DNA of 64,000 bases from contig CP129490.1 of the NCBI GenBank assembly GCA_030584085.1, positions 2,947,511 to 3,011,510 on the forward strand, read 5' to 3'. This document shows, piece by piece, positions 1-8,618 of this stretch (position 1 is the first letter of the stretch; each line of letters opens with the position of its first letter). This DNA comes from Melioribacteraceae bacterium. Its GTDB lineage: Bacteria > Bacteroidota > Ignavibacteria > Ignavibacteriales > Melioribacteraceae. The translations under genes and the position numbers were made by a program. The notes beneath the pieces were generated by a model. That model was not told the origin of the DNA and did no database searches. It was given only the letters and a program-made list of their open reading frames with translations.

Positions 1-753
1 CGTATCAATTATGCCGAGTTCTATATCGGCATCAGGAGCAGAAGGATCGGCATTATATTTCCTAACTCCGAATTGTTCATCAGAATAATAGACATAACCT
101 AATTGGTCATCAACCGCAATAGCTTCAACTTCTTTTATTCCGCTGAAATTACCGAAACGTCTTACTTCCTCGCCAATTACACTTCCGTTTCCGTCATCTT
201 TAAGAAGAAACTGCCACAAATAGTTTTCAGAGGGACCTTCTTTGGGACTGACAATTGCAAATATGGCTCCGTCACCAGGTCTTTTATAGAGACTAATACC
301 CATGGGTGCAACTAGGCCTTCTGCTTTTATTCCTCCGTTGTCAATTGCTATCATATCAGGCAGACTGAAAACTCTAATTTTATTATCATATCTTTCAGAT
401 AGTACTGCTATATCAATCTCTTTACCGTCCAACATAAATCCGTATTCAACATCCACGTTATTAGGACGGTTTATATTTCTTACTGTTTTTTCTTCTATAA
501 CATTTCCATCCAAATCGAAGACATACAATGCTCCGTCCTCGTCCTTATCTGTTCCTAATATTAAGCTTTTAGAAAAATCATTCGGATTGATCCAAATAGC
601 CGGGTCATCGGTATCCCACTTAACAGTATCCGTAACTGCAACCGGCTCAATTACATCACTACATTCTTGAGGAGGGTTACTGCATCCTATTAGCAATAAC
701 AGAATTATACTTATCATAAATAAAACTAGTCTGTTGTTAGTAGATTTCATCAT
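1..753 (-). CDS. Beta-propeller phytase, lipoprotein (3' end outside window)
   Basis: Calcium-dependent beta-propeller phytases remove phosphates from phytate outside the cytoplasm. Seen: 251 codons open to the left window edge, so the C-terminus is missing. A hydrophobic N-terminus ends in a lipobox (LLIGC, Cys24), implying a membrane-anchored lipoprotein. The family motif DDPAIW lies at about residues 49-54, and a downstream blade reads VEAIAVDDQLGYVYYSDE, resembling the EG(x)ADDEYG region of Bacillus-type phytases. Start: tandem ATGs at 753 and 750; AGAGGA sits about 7 nt before the first. The gene is last in the minus-strand series after the TonB receptor and has its own promoter overlapped by a 20-bp operator. 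Family assignment is from motifs; metal ligands in the missing part cannot be checked. Confidence 0.85.
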   Translation of the reverse strand, partial: MMKSTNNRLVLFMISIILLLLIGCSNPPQECSDVIEPVAVTDTVKWDTDDPAIWINPNDFSKSLILGTDKDEDGALYVFDLDGNVIEEKTVRNINRPNNVDVEYGFMLDGKEIDIAVLSERYDNKIRVFSLPDMIAIDNGGIKAEGLVAPMGISLYKRPGDGAIFAIVSPKEGPSENYLWQFLLKDDGNGSVIGEEVRRFGNFSGIKEVEAIAVDDQLGYVYYSDEQFGVRKYNADPSAPDADIELGIIDT

Positions 754-834
754 ATTATTTCCTCTTTGATAGTTTATAGAATATCGCAAAACTGATGCTA
801 AATGACTTTTTTAGTAAATAACTTGAATTTTCTT

Positions 835-854
835 TTGTATAGACAAATATACAA
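835..854 (-). promoter_or_regulatory. Operator for GntR-LacI type regulator (phytase promoter)
   Basis: The 20-bp palindrome TTGTATAGACAAATATACAA differs at one position from the site in front of the regulator gene (20387-20406). It contains GTATAGAC, which fits the GTMTAKAC half-consensus reported for HutC-type GntR repressors. It overlaps the predicted -10 box of the phytase promoter, so repression is the likely effect. Binding is inferred. Confidence 0.7.
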
Positions 855-873
855 ATAAAATTTAATAAGTAAA
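846..873 (-). promoter_or_regulatory. Putative sigma70-like promoter of the phytase gene
   Basis: On the minus strand TTTACT (868-873) and TATATT (846-851) are separated by 16 bases, about 95 nt upstream of the phytase start. The -35 box is weak (4 of 6) and the -10 box is good (5 of 6). The overlap with the operator palindrome gives extra support. Confidence 0.4.
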
Positions 874-894
874 ATAGAAACTGTGTTTGATCCA

Positions 895-925
895 ACAAAA
901 ATACAGCGCTTCCGAGGAAACGCTG
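895..925 (-). terminator. Rho-independent terminator after TonB receptor
   Basis: In the minus-strand transcript a 9-10 bp stem (arms 916-925 and 904-913, core CAGCG...CGCTG with one G-U pair) is followed by TATTTTTG. It begins about 30 nt past the stop codon of the TonB receptor gene and separates that gene from the phytase gene, which has its own promoter. Confidence 0.65.
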
Positions 926-955
926 CATTAACCACACAAAGGAAGGGATGAAATT

Positions 956-3760
956 TTACATATTATATTTGAAACCGGCCTGCAGCCACCATGAATAATA
1001 TTCACGTTGAATTGGTCTGTTCTCATTGCCCAGATAAAAATTAAGGGGAGCATTATTAAGATTTACCAATTGTAAATAGGCATTAAAACCACTGAAAATT
1101 TCTTGGTTTGCAGAGAAGTCAAATTGGATATGATCTTTGTAATAAATATCATGTTCGGAATCTTCACCAACTTCAGAAATAAAACTGTCTTGATAGTTTA
1201 GACTGATTTGTGCCGTGAAACCAGATTTCTGATAACTTAAAGCTAAGTTGGCAGTACTTCCGGCCTGACCGGGTAATGTAGCGTTTTCTCTTCCTGGCAT
1301 ATCTGCTGTTGATTTAGTATATGTGTAGTTTGCATAGATTCCAAACCCATCAAGAAAACCCGGTAAGAAACTTAGTTGTTGTTGCCAATTAATTTCAAAT
1401 CCGAGGATTGTAGCCGGTTCTGCATCTTCAGGCTGCCAAGGCTGAATAATTTCATAACCGTCATAAATTCCACCTTCTTGTTCTATTACGGTTGGATATA
1501 TAGCATCTTCTAATATCTTATAAAAAACTCCACCGGATACAACACCGATACCTGAGAAGTAATGTTCTGCTAGTAAATCAAATCCGTATGCTGTAGTCGG
1601 TACTAGATCTGCATTACCTCTTTCAATTTCTTCATCTTCATGCAATACGATGCTGAAAGGAACCATATGTTCGTAATGCGGTCTAGCTAAACCACTTGTA
1701 AACGCAGCACGTAAATTAGTTCTATCCGAAATTGTATATTTTAGATGAACTGACGGTAGGATATGATTATGAGATTTGTCTGCAGATACTTTATTTGTTT
1801 CTACATAATCACCCTCATCATCAAAAATAACTTCATTGCCTGTGTAGGATGTTGTAGATATTTCATCTCTAATACCGGCAAGAATCATAAGATTATCAAA
1901 GTTTATTGTAGTCATCAAATAAAATGCATAGATATCTTCGGTGGCATCGTACGTAGCTGCATCGGAGTCTTCCCTGCTTAATTCTCCTACAAGATCCCCA
2001 TCCTTATTTTTATTGAAAAAACTCTCAACTTTATCGACATCAACAAGAGGACCGAAATTATAATTTCCATCAAGTAAATCCGATACATTGCCACTTGTAA
2101 ATTGGCTCTTTAATATATCATCGTCGCCATCCCATTCATAGACCCAAATATTCTCTTTACGATCTTTGTTCTTCATCGATACTTTACTTCCAAGCTTGAA
2201 TTCAGCTTGGTTGCCAAAGAAACTATATGGAACCTTGAAATTTACCGAACCGATAATATCAGTATTGGTCGAAAGGTTGTCGTGAAATTCCATTTCATCT
2301 AGAACAAAATTGGAAGCATCTAGGTAGTAATCTTTATCAAAATTAGTGAAGGTGAATTTAGGATTATCTACATCGGATAGATTCCATGTCAAATCCGGTG
2401 TTTCATCCATTTCAAACTTAGGCTCAAAATGACGATCTTCTTTTTCTTGAGCATAGTTATAAGACATAGAGTAATCAAGCGTTAAACCACCGAAATGATT
2501 TTCACCCCTAAACATGATGCTGTAAAGTGTTGCGTTTTGATCTCTTGCTTTCATTTCGTGAACTATCTCTGCTTCAGTTGCATCGGTTGCCGAAAGAAAA
2601 CCATCGGGCTCGACAATCAATTCATTTCTACTTTCTATATCCAAATAATCATTATAAATTGCTCTAAGTGAATATGAATTATTGTTGTCGGGTCTATAAT
2701 CTAAACTGGTTGAAAAACCCATTCTGTCACGTCTTAGATCATAATTCCTTAATGAAAGATTTTCTAATGCCCACGGGATTTCATTTTCATCAGGATCTTC
2801 AACATTTCCCCATTCCATTTCATTATTATGAGAACCGCGATCAGATCTTAAATAGCTTGCACCAACCATAATTCCGAAATCATTGTTTGCGCCAAATCTT
2901 GTTCCGTAATTAAAATTACCTTGATAAAGTCCTTTACCGGAAATGTCTGCATATCCACCACCTACGGTAGCATTTAGCACTGGTTTTTCATAATCGAGTG
3001 CACTTTTAGTAACTAAATTTACGGCTCCGCCAATAGCATTACCATCCATATCCGGTGTTAAAGCTTTCACTACTTCAATTGTAGCCAGTTGATTTGCGGG
3101 TATAATATCCATTTGAGTAGTTCGCTCACCGCCTTCAGGTGATGGGATATCTTCACCGTTGACTTTCATTGCATTCATTTGTGGTGATGTACCTCTAATT
3201 TGAACATATCGTCCTTCACCTTGATCACGTTGAACTGATACACCCGGCAATCTTTGCAAAGCTTCGGCAGCGTTGATATCCGGGAATTTCTCAATCCCTT
3301 CTTCGGAAATAACGTTCTTGATATTGTCGGCTGTTTTCTGAATACTAAGTGCTTTTGTTTGACCTTGGGCAAGACCAAAAATTGTGACTTCCTCCATTTT
3401 AACATCACTAGCTTTGATGCCCATATCTTGATTGAGTGTATGACCTTCAGGAACTGACACACTTGTTGTGTCATTATCATAACCTATATAACTCACAATC
3501 AATTTATAATCTCCTGGTGGGATATTAGCGATTCTGTAAATTCCGCTAATGTTTGTGGCAGCGCCGTATGTCGTTCCTTCCAAACGAACATTAGCACCGG
3601 GTAAATACTCTTTTGAAGCTAAATCAAAAACGCGTCCGGTAATTTGCCCTCTTTTCTGAGCCGAAGTTGTGTTTGGTAGAAATAACACGGCAGCTAACAC
3701 ACAGTAAATAAGGATTGAAAGGGTGCTTTTCCGAAATACCTTGGAAAAAATTTTTTCCAT
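956..3760 (-). CDS. TonB-dependent outer-membrane receptor
   Basis: Imports a bulky ligand across the outer membrane using TonB energy. The protein has 934 residues: signal peptide to about residue 35, a carboxypeptidase-regulatory-like domain (about 38-120, starting GRVFDLASKEYLPGANVRL), a plug (about 140-260, with QRLPGVSVQRD and a VVKALTPDMDGNAIGGAVN segment typical of the TonB-Xanth-Caul class), then the beta-barrel. There is no SusD partner next to it, so it is not a SusC/SusD pair. Start: an ATG at 3766 abuts AGGAG with no spacing, while the ATG at 3760 has it 6 nt upstream, so 3760 is preferred. The last residue is Met rather than the usual aromatic. Flanking phytase and phosphatase genes suggest inositol phosphates as ligand; this is inference. 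Confidence 0.9.
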   Translation of the reverse strand: MEKIFSKVFRKSTLSILIYCVLAAVLFLPNTTSAQKRGQITGRVFDLASKEYLPGANVRLEGTTYGAATNISGIYRIANIPPGDYKLIVSYIGYDNDTTSVSVPEGHTLNQDMGIKASDVKMEEVTIFGLAQGQTKALSIQKTADNIKNVISEEGIEKFPDINAAEALQRLPGVSVQRDQGEGRYVQIRGTSPQMNAMKVNGEDIPSPEGGERTTQMDIIPANQLATIEVVKALTPDMDGNAIGGAVNLVTKSALDYEKPVLNATVGGGYADISGKGLYQGNFNYGTRFGANNDFGIMVGASYLRSDRGSHNNEMEWGNVEDPDENEIPWALENLSLRNYDLRRDRMGFSTSLDYRPDNNNSYSLRAIYNDYLDIESRNELIVEPDGFLSATDATEAEIVHEMKARDQNATLYSIMFRGENHFGGLTLDYSMSYNYAQEKEDRHFEPKFEMDETPDLTWNLSDVDNPKFTFTNFDKDYYLDASNFVLDEMEFHDNLSTNTDIIGSVNFKVPYSFFGNQAEFKLGSKVSMKNKDRKENIWVYEWDGDDDILKSQFTSGNVSDLLDGNYNFGPLVDVDKVESFFNKNKDGDLVGELSREDSDAATYDATEDIYAFYLMTTINFDNLMILAGIRDEISTTSYTGNEVIFDDEGDYVETNKVSADKSHNHILPSVHLKYTISDRTNLRAAFTSGLARPHYEHMVPFSIVLHEDEEIERGNADLVPTTAYGFDLLAEHYFSGIGVVSGGVFYKILEDAIYPTVIEQEGGIYDGYEIIQPWQPEDAEPATILGFEINWQQQLSFLPGFLDGFGIYANYTYTKSTADMPGRENATLPGQAGSTANLALSYQKSGFTAQISLNYQDSFISEVGEDSEHDIYYKDHIQFDFSANQEIFSGFNAYLQLVNLNNAPLNFYLGNENRPIQREYYSWWLQAGFKYNM

Positions 3761-3779
3761 TTCCATCTCCTGTTAGTAA

Positions 3780-3799
3780 TTAATTAAGCAATTAATTAA
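3780..3799 (-). other. AT-only palindrome in 5' leader of TonB receptor
   Basis: TTAATTAA, a 4-nt spacer and TTAATTAA again lie just upstream of the AGGAG of the receptor gene. Each arm is itself a palindrome, so it can be read as a direct or inverted repeat. It could be a protein site or a weak hairpin. In A/T-rich DNA chance is a real alternative. Another AAGGAGG (3819-3825) upstream has no following reading frame. I saw no convincing promoter in this 230-base gap. Confidence 0.25.
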
Positions 3800-3998
3800 A
3801 ACTACTGTTACTTGTTTTCCTCCTTGTACTTACGCACATTAAAAAGTTTATAGATATTTATTAACAATGAATGAATATCTAATACTACTGCCGTAATTTT
3901 TTGTCATTGCAATTTTCTACTATTAGCAACCTATTTAGTGGGATTAATAGATTGGCTTACCTTTGAATCAATAACATCAACCATGGCAAATAACTAAT

Positions 3999-4988
3999 TT
4001 ATTTTTCCTTTGTATATTGATAAATGATTTCACCTTCCTTATTAACGAAAGAAATAATCAGTTCATTATCTTTAACTGTACACAACGAAAAACCGGAATC
4101 AGAGCTTGTGAATAATTGTCCTTCCGTAATATGTTTCTCGTCGATTTCTCGTGTTCGCGAAGCTGAAGTGTTTACAAAATAATCTACCTTAGAACCTTCT
4201 ACTTGAAGGTGTTGAAAATTGTGTATATGCCCGCTAACTGCAAAATCCACATTATATTTATCTAGCAGCGGTTGAAGACGTTTTTGCAGATCAGTACGTT
4301 CAACGTCATCTTTATAAGTGCCTGCATAAACAGGATGGTGCCCCATTGCAATTTTCCATTTGGCATCAGATTCACTTATAGTAGTCTCTAACCATTCTAA
4401 TTGTTCTTCAATTGAAATTTTTCCGCCGTCGGGATATTCTTCAGGATTATTTCTGTATTTGTCGATTAGTGATGGTGTATCAATCCAAAGTAGTAATACT
4501 TCGGTTTCATCCGTAGCTTTAAAAGTTTTAGAGTAATACTTTGCCGGCATTACCCAACGACGACTGACATTAGTATAATCAACTACAGCTTGTGTATTGC
4601 CTTCATATTCATGATTACCAAGTACTGGATACCAAGGAATCATTAATTCAGGATGCTTATAAATCCATTCATAATTTGTTTCCCATAAGGGGTCATCAAC
4701 AGATTTAACACCTAAAAAGTGATGCACATCTCCGATAGCTGCAACGAACTCGACATCTGAAACTTTCGTGACTATTCCCATCATTTCAGCCACAGGCTTT
4801 TGATCGTAATAACCGTTACGACCCAAATCACTAGTTATCATGAATGTAAAATGACCGTCTAAGTCGGCTAACTTTTCTGCATCTTTAGGAACAACGCTTT
4901 CACCTGGCAAACTAATAGTTTGGGATGAAACAGTTAATACGACAAGAAATAGTATGAGAAAAATGGATTTATATTTTTTGATCGGCAT
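3999..4988 (-). CDS. Secreted purple acid phosphatase-like metallophosphoesterase
   Basis: Hydrolyses phosphate monoesters at a dinuclear metal centre. Seen in 329 residues: a Sec-type signal peptide (about 1-23); SDLGRNG (53-59), GDVHH (86-90), GNHEYEG (124-130), GHHPVY (216-221) and GHIHNFQH (253-260), the order of ligand motifs in tartrate-resistant (type 5) acid phosphatases. The usual GDNFY box is GDVHH here, which may alter the site. AGGAG lies 5 nt before the ATG. It ends the dehydrogenase-transporter-kinase run and stands before the TonB receptor. It probably finishes dephosphorylation begun by the phytase in the periplasm or at the surface; substrate is inferred. Confidence 0.85.
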   Translation of the reverse strand: MPIKKYKSIFLILFLVVLTVSSQTISLPGESVVPKDAEKLADLDGHFTFMITSDLGRNGYYDQKPVAEMMGIVTKVSDVEFVAAIGDVHHFLGVKSVDDPLWETNYEWIYKHPELMIPWYPVLGNHEYEGNTQAVVDYTNVSRRWVMPAKYYSKTFKATDETEVLLLWIDTPSLIDKYRNNPEEYPDGGKISIEEQLEWLETTISESDAKWKIAMGHHPVYAGTYKDDVERTDLQKRLQPLLDKYNVDFAVSGHIHNFQHLQVEGSKVDYFVNTSASRTREIDEKHITEGQLFTSSDSGFSLCTVKDNELIISFVNKEGEIIYQYTKEK

Positions 4989-5020
4989 AAAATCTCCTAA
5001 TTAATTATTTATATATTCTC

Positions 5021-5911
5021 TTAACTATAATTTTCTGCAATTTTTTGTTTGATTTTCTCTAAACCTAAATTGAAAGGTCCTTCTGCTTCCAGTTTCAAAC
5101 TTGTAACTGCTGCAGACCATACAATTGCTTTGGCAGGTTCGTTTGTTAATCGAGATGCAACATAAGAAGCTATGCAAGTATCTCCTCTTCCGCTTCTTCC
5201 AATCAATTCTTTTGGGGTAAACGTTTGTTCATAAAAAATCCCATCGGCGTAAACAACAATTCCATCACGATGAGTAATTACTATCTCTTTTGGGCCCATC
5301 TCACGCAGTAGTTTCGCTGCTTTGTGAATATTCTTTTCTCCGGTCAAAGATTCTGCTTCAACTATGTCAGCTTTTAAAATATCTATTAAAGCAAGTACTT
5401 CTTTTTGTTCAGGCCAATCCGCATGAATAAGTGTATGATCGGGATGAATAATTCTAATGAATCCTTGCGAATCAGCAACTAAAAGTGAATCTCTTTTTCT
5501 TAATTCTCTTACTAGCTCTAACGGGGCCTCTTCTCTCACCGAACCGTTTATTAAAATTGCTTTCGCTGTCAATCCATTAAACTGATCCAGGGTATATGTT
5601 CCTGCGGTTGTGGTGCAAGTAAGGATTCTTTCATCCGGATTGTCGGTTGGATATTCTAATCTCATATGAGTAGAGGATGGAGTGAACGTAGGGTATACAT
5701 CCACTCCAATGGAATTTAGGGTTTCTACAACATGTCGATCTTCTTCTGCTAAACGAGTTACTGCCGCAACACTTTTTCCAGAATTAACGGCTGCGTGAGC
5801 ACCGTAATTGAATCCACCGCCGTCAACATAACGAGTTCCCCTTTTCGAAACGATTGTATCCTTGGTGTAATTCCCGAATATTAGTATATCATAAAATTTG
5901 TTCTCAGTCAT
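5021..5911 (-). CDS. PfkB-family carbohydrate kinase, TM0415-like
   Basis: ATP-dependent sugar kinase of the ribokinase/PfkB fold, 296 residues. Seen: the N-terminal substrate motif VDGGGFNYGA (29-38) and the C-terminal signature GRSGRGDT with catalytic Asp244. From memory it strongly resembles T. maritima TM0415, the kinase inside that organism's inositol cluster, sharing an ADxQGFxR segment (about 146-153), an EAESLTG segment and GR(S/T)GRGDTC. TM0415 was not among the enzymes characterised in that pathway as I recall it, so the substrate is open; a keto-sugar acid such as 5-keto-gluconate is plausible. GGAG lies 5 nt before the ATG. It follows the transporter gene by 11 nt. Confidence 0.8.
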   Translation of the reverse strand: MTENKFYDILIFGNYTKDTIVSKRGTRYVDGGGFNYGAHAAVNSGKSVAAVTRLAEEDRHVVETLNSIGVDVYPTFTPSSTHMRLEYPTDNPDERILTCTTTAGTYTLDQFNGLTAKAILINGSVREEAPLELVRELRKRDSLLVADSQGFIRIIHPDHTLIHADWPEQKEVLALIDILKADIVEAESLTGEKNIHKAAKLLREMGPKEIVITHRDGIVVYADGIFYEQTFTPKELIGRSGRGDTCIASYVASRLTNEPAKAIVWSAAVTSLKLEAEGPFNLGLEKIKQKIAENYS

Positions 5912-5922
5912 TTGTTCTCCGA

Positions 5923-7275
5923 TTAATTTCTCACTTTAGCTTTCCAAAGAGTTGCTGCAAGCAGCATAGATAATACTGAGCCACCAAGCCAAAACGTAAT
6001 GGCTCCGCTGAAATCATAATGACGAACACCGTCAATTATTGTTGTTCCGTTTTCAATTAAAACTCCGCTTACTTGGTCTTGAATACCAGCACCTATGTAA
6101 CTGAAAATTCCTATGAACCCCATCACTGCACCTGCTGCTCTTCGTGGAGCAATATCAATAGCAAATAAACCTCCCAGTGCCGCAAGCAATCCACTCAATG
6201 TAAATCCATATACAATAAATGCGATTGTTATTACAGTATGGCTTCCATCGGGGATAAAGAATATTATACCCAATGCAATTACTTCTATTATCCCAAAAAT
6301 TAAAGTAACGGGAGGACGTTTAGCGTTGAATAGTTTATCCGAAATAAATCCATAAGCAACGCATCCGGCCAAACCGGCAAATGTATTTAATCCAAGCAAA
6401 CTACCTGCTTCAACCAAAGTGTAACCTTTATCTTCTTGCAGATATAAAAATCCCCAGCTATTAATTGCATAACGGGTAACATACATTAGAGCACTAGACA
6501 AACCGAGCACCCAAATTGCAGGATTCTTAAATATCTTTAATTGATCTTTTCTTGTTGAAGTGGATTCCTCTTCTTCAGTGCTTTCTTTTGAGGGAAAATC
6601 ATTTTTCCATTTTGCAATTGTTGGAAGCCCTAGTGTTTCCGGTCTATCTTGTAACAAATAATAAATACCCATAGCCACGAGTATTCCGAATAAACCTGGT
6701 CCCCAAAATCCAGCTTGCCAACCGAAGAAAGACACAAGAGTTGCTGATACGATGAAAGTCAACCCTTCACCGATAGCGTGTCCCGTACTCCAGATTCCAT
6801 AAAATCTTCCTCTTTCTTTATTGCTGAACCAATTGGAAAGTGTTACCGCACCGGTTGGAGCGCCGAATCCTTGGAAATACCCGTTTAACCCCCAGAGAAC
6901 AACCCAAATCCATAAAGTGGTAGTACCGCTTATGATAATATTAATTGTTGCGGAAAGTATTACGCCAAGAGTAAAAAATCTTTTTACGTTTGCATGATCG
7001 GCGAGAATGCCGTTGAAGAATTTTCCGAAAGCATAAGAATAAAGAAGTGCAGAACCGACTGCTCCAAGTTCTACTGCGGAAAAAACATTACCATCTATTA
7101 AATCCTTTTTCATTGCGGATAAGGCAAGTCTCAGCGGATATGCTAATCCATAACCGACAGTAATTGCCATCATTACCCGCCATCTGTACTTTTTGTAGAG
7201 AGAGTTTATTTCTCCCTCATTTGTTAATTGAGGAGCTGCTTTGCCGGTTGCAAAAAAGTCAAGTATTGTTTTCAT
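5923..7275 (-). CDS. MFS organophosphate:phosphate antiporter-like (GlpT/UhpT group)
   Basis: Inner-membrane transporter of 450 residues with twelve predicted transmembrane helices split by a charged central loop (about residues 218-240, KESTEEEESTSTRK). The N-terminal half (YKKYRWRVMMAITVGYGLAYPLR) and the NGYFQGFGAPTGAVTLSNWF helix are characteristic of the OPA family, which exchanges phosphorylated organics for phosphate. It sits between the Zn-dehydrogenase and the PfkB kinase and just upstream of phosphatase genes, so an inositol monophosphate or sugar-acid phosphate is a reasonable cargo. The ATG lacks a clear Shine-Dalgarno. Family is well supported, cargo is inferred. Confidence 0.8.
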   Translation of the reverse strand: MKTILDFFATGKAAPQLTNEGEINSLYKKYRWRVMMAITVGYGLAYPLRLALSAMKKDLIDGNVFSAVELGAVGSALLYSYAFGKFFNGILADHANVKRFFTLGVILSATINIIISGTTTLWIWVVLWGLNGYFQGFGAPTGAVTLSNWFSNKERGRFYGIWSTGHAIGEGLTFIVSATLVSFFGWQAGFWGPGLFGILVAMGIYYLLQDRPETLGLPTIAKWKNDFPSKESTEEEESTSTRKDQLKIFKNPAIWVLGLSSALMYVTRYAINSWGFLYLQEDKGYTLVEAGSLLGLNTFAGLAGCVAYGFISDKLFNAKRPPVTLIFGIIEVIALGIIFFIPDGSHTVITIAFIVYGFTLSGLLAALGGLFAIDIAPRRAAGAVMGFIGIFSYIGAGIQDQVSGVLIENGTTIIDGVRHYDFSGAITFWLGGSVLSMLLAATLWKAKVRN

Positions 7276-7321
7276 TCATACCAAGTATTATTATGAAACT
7301 CTCACTTTGATTTTATACCTA

Positions 7322-8365
7322 TTACGGTTTCATTACAATTTTCATAGCTTGTTTTGGTATATGTTGCTGAGTATTTAGATCTAACCCAAGTTTACTGAAT
7401 GCTTTTAAGCCATCTTTTAGAGGTATCACTTCAGTAAAGAATGGTTTCATATTAATTTTGCCAGACATTAAAATTCGGATTGCATACAACATTGTGTTTT
7501 GTCCGATGTAAGTACCTATCAACTTAATCGCCTTACGTGTAATTGTATTCGGAACTACCGTTGCTTTTATACTGCTATCCATGCCAAACGCTAGAATTTT
7601 TCCTCCCGGAGTAACGTATTTAATAGCATTTTCCAATTGGCTGCCAACTGCATCAATAACAATATCCGCACCTTTACCATTTGTAAATTTCATCACTTCT
7701 TTTTCGATATCAACTTCATCAGGATTGAAAACAGGTACACCTAATTTTTTTGCTACTTCTATTCTGAAGGGATCAATTTCCGTGCACATAGTGTAGGCAG
7801 CAACATTTTTAGATAAAGCAGAGAAAAGATATCCTATTGGTCCAAAACCTAAAACTACAACAGTATCCCAGCATTGCATCTGAACCGCTTGCATTCCATT
7901 AAGAACTGTTGCTAAAGTTTCTACTTGTGTTGCAGTTATATCATCCATTTCATCGGGAATTTTATAACAAGCACTTTCGGGAACAACACAATATTCCGCA
8001 TAACCGCCATTTTGAAATATGCCTATGGATTTATCTTTCAACCAATGACATTGCGGACTGTTACCGGTTCTGCAATATTCACATAAACCGCATCTAAGAC
8101 TATTATCGATGGCAATTCGATCACCAATTTTTAAAGTGGAGACACTACTACCTATCTCTGTTACTACACCGCCAAATTCATGACCAAGGGCAATGTCTTC
8201 ACCAACAACATGTTTGCCTTCCATAATTTTCACATCAGTACCACAAATACCTACGGCAGCAACTTTTAATATTACATCGGTTGGTTCAACTATTTTAGGA
8301 AGTGGTCTTTCTTCGTAAACAATTTTCCCAACATCTTTGTAGGTTAAGGATTTCATCGTTTTCAT
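7322..8365 (-). CDS. Zinc-dependent medium-chain dehydrogenase
   Basis: NAD(P)-dependent polyol or sugar-alcohol dehydrogenase of 347 residues. Seen: catalytic-zinc residues Cys41 (GICGTD) and the GHEFGG motif, the four-cysteine structural zinc loop (CGLCEYC, then Cys eight residues on) and a Rossmann segment with GFGPIG. GGAG lies 5 nt before the start. It is first in the operon dehydrogenase, antiporter, kinase, phosphatase, behind a sigma70-like promoter with the shared operator. Because the IolM slot is filled by another gene (16866-18053), this one may act later, for example on tagaturonate or fructuronate; that is a guess. Confidence 0.8.
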   Translation of the reverse strand: MKTMKSLTYKDVGKIVYEERPLPKIVEPTDVILKVAAVGICGTDVKIMEGKHVVGEDIALGHEFGGVVTEIGSSVSTLKIGDRIAIDNSLRCGLCEYCRTGNSPQCHWLKDKSIGIFQNGGYAEYCVVPESACYKIPDEMDDITATQVETLATVLNGMQAVQMQCWDTVVVLGFGPIGYLFSALSKNVAAYTMCTEIDPFRIEVAKKLGVPVFNPDEVDIEKEVMKFTNGKGADIVIDAVGSQLENAIKYVTPGGKILAFGMDSSIKATVVPNTITRKAIKLIGTYIGQNTMLYAIRILMSGKINMKPFFTEVIPLKDGLKAFSKLGLDLNTQQHIPKQAMKIVMKP

Positions 8366-8428
8366 TTCTTCTCCGTTGTTTGAAATTAGAGCAGTAAAAA
8401 AGATATTGAGTATAGTATATTTGTATAT

Positions 8429-8448
8429 TCGTCTATTTGTCTAGACGA
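8429..8448 (-). promoter_or_regulatory. Operator for GntR-LacI type regulator (dehydrogenase operon)
   Basis: A perfect palindrome TCGTCTA-N6-TAGACGA. Read on the minus strand it matches the phytase site at 16 of 20 positions, and the four differences are at mirror positions 2/19 and 5/16, so the palindrome is kept. It contains GTCTAGAC (GTMTAKAC class). It starts 4 nt downstream of the predicted -10 box, covering the expected start of transcription. Confidence 0.7.
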
Positions 8449-8452
8449 TACT

Positions 8453-8481
8453 ATAATAAGAAGTAACTCCCACAATATCAA
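8453..8481 (-). promoter_or_regulatory. Sigma70-like promoter of dehydrogenase operon
   Basis: On the minus strand TTGATA (8476-8481), 17 bases, TATTAT (8453-8458); each box matches consensus at 5 of 6. The operator follows directly. The rest of this 253-base gap is A/T-rich and holds only an A8...T8 hairpin near 8567-8588, too weak to call a terminator. Confidence 0.5.
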
Positions 8482-8618
8482 GCTTTTTCCACTGCCCACT
8501 CTACTGTTAATTAATTATTAGATACTTATTTTCCCAAAAGGATATTTATCTATTTAATTTCTTTAAAAAAAACATTCATTTTTTTTAGATTCTTCACCGT
8601 CTATTTAAATATTTTTCA

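Noticed and set aside
103-670. Plus-strand reading frames in the first 700 bases
   Set aside because: They are antisense shadows of the phytase gene, which shows family motifs and a lipobox on the minus strand.
755-937. A 60-residue minus-strand frame between the TonB receptor and phytase genes
   Set aside because: It overlaps the predicted terminator, promoter and operator, has A/T-rich composition and no recognisable motif.
956-3760. SusC of a SusC/SusD pair
   Set aside because: No SusD-like lipoprotein gene lies on either side, and the plug looks like the TonB-Xanth-Caul class.
7322-8365. Assigning this dehydrogenase as IolM
   Set aside because: The gene at 16866-18053 has the right length and N-terminal extension and lies between iolG and iolN; this one is shorter and lies elsewhere.
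8567-8588. A-run and T-run hairpin after the FAD/Fe-S gene as a terminator
   Set aside because: The stem is only A-T pairs in very A/T-rich DNA, with no G/C core.
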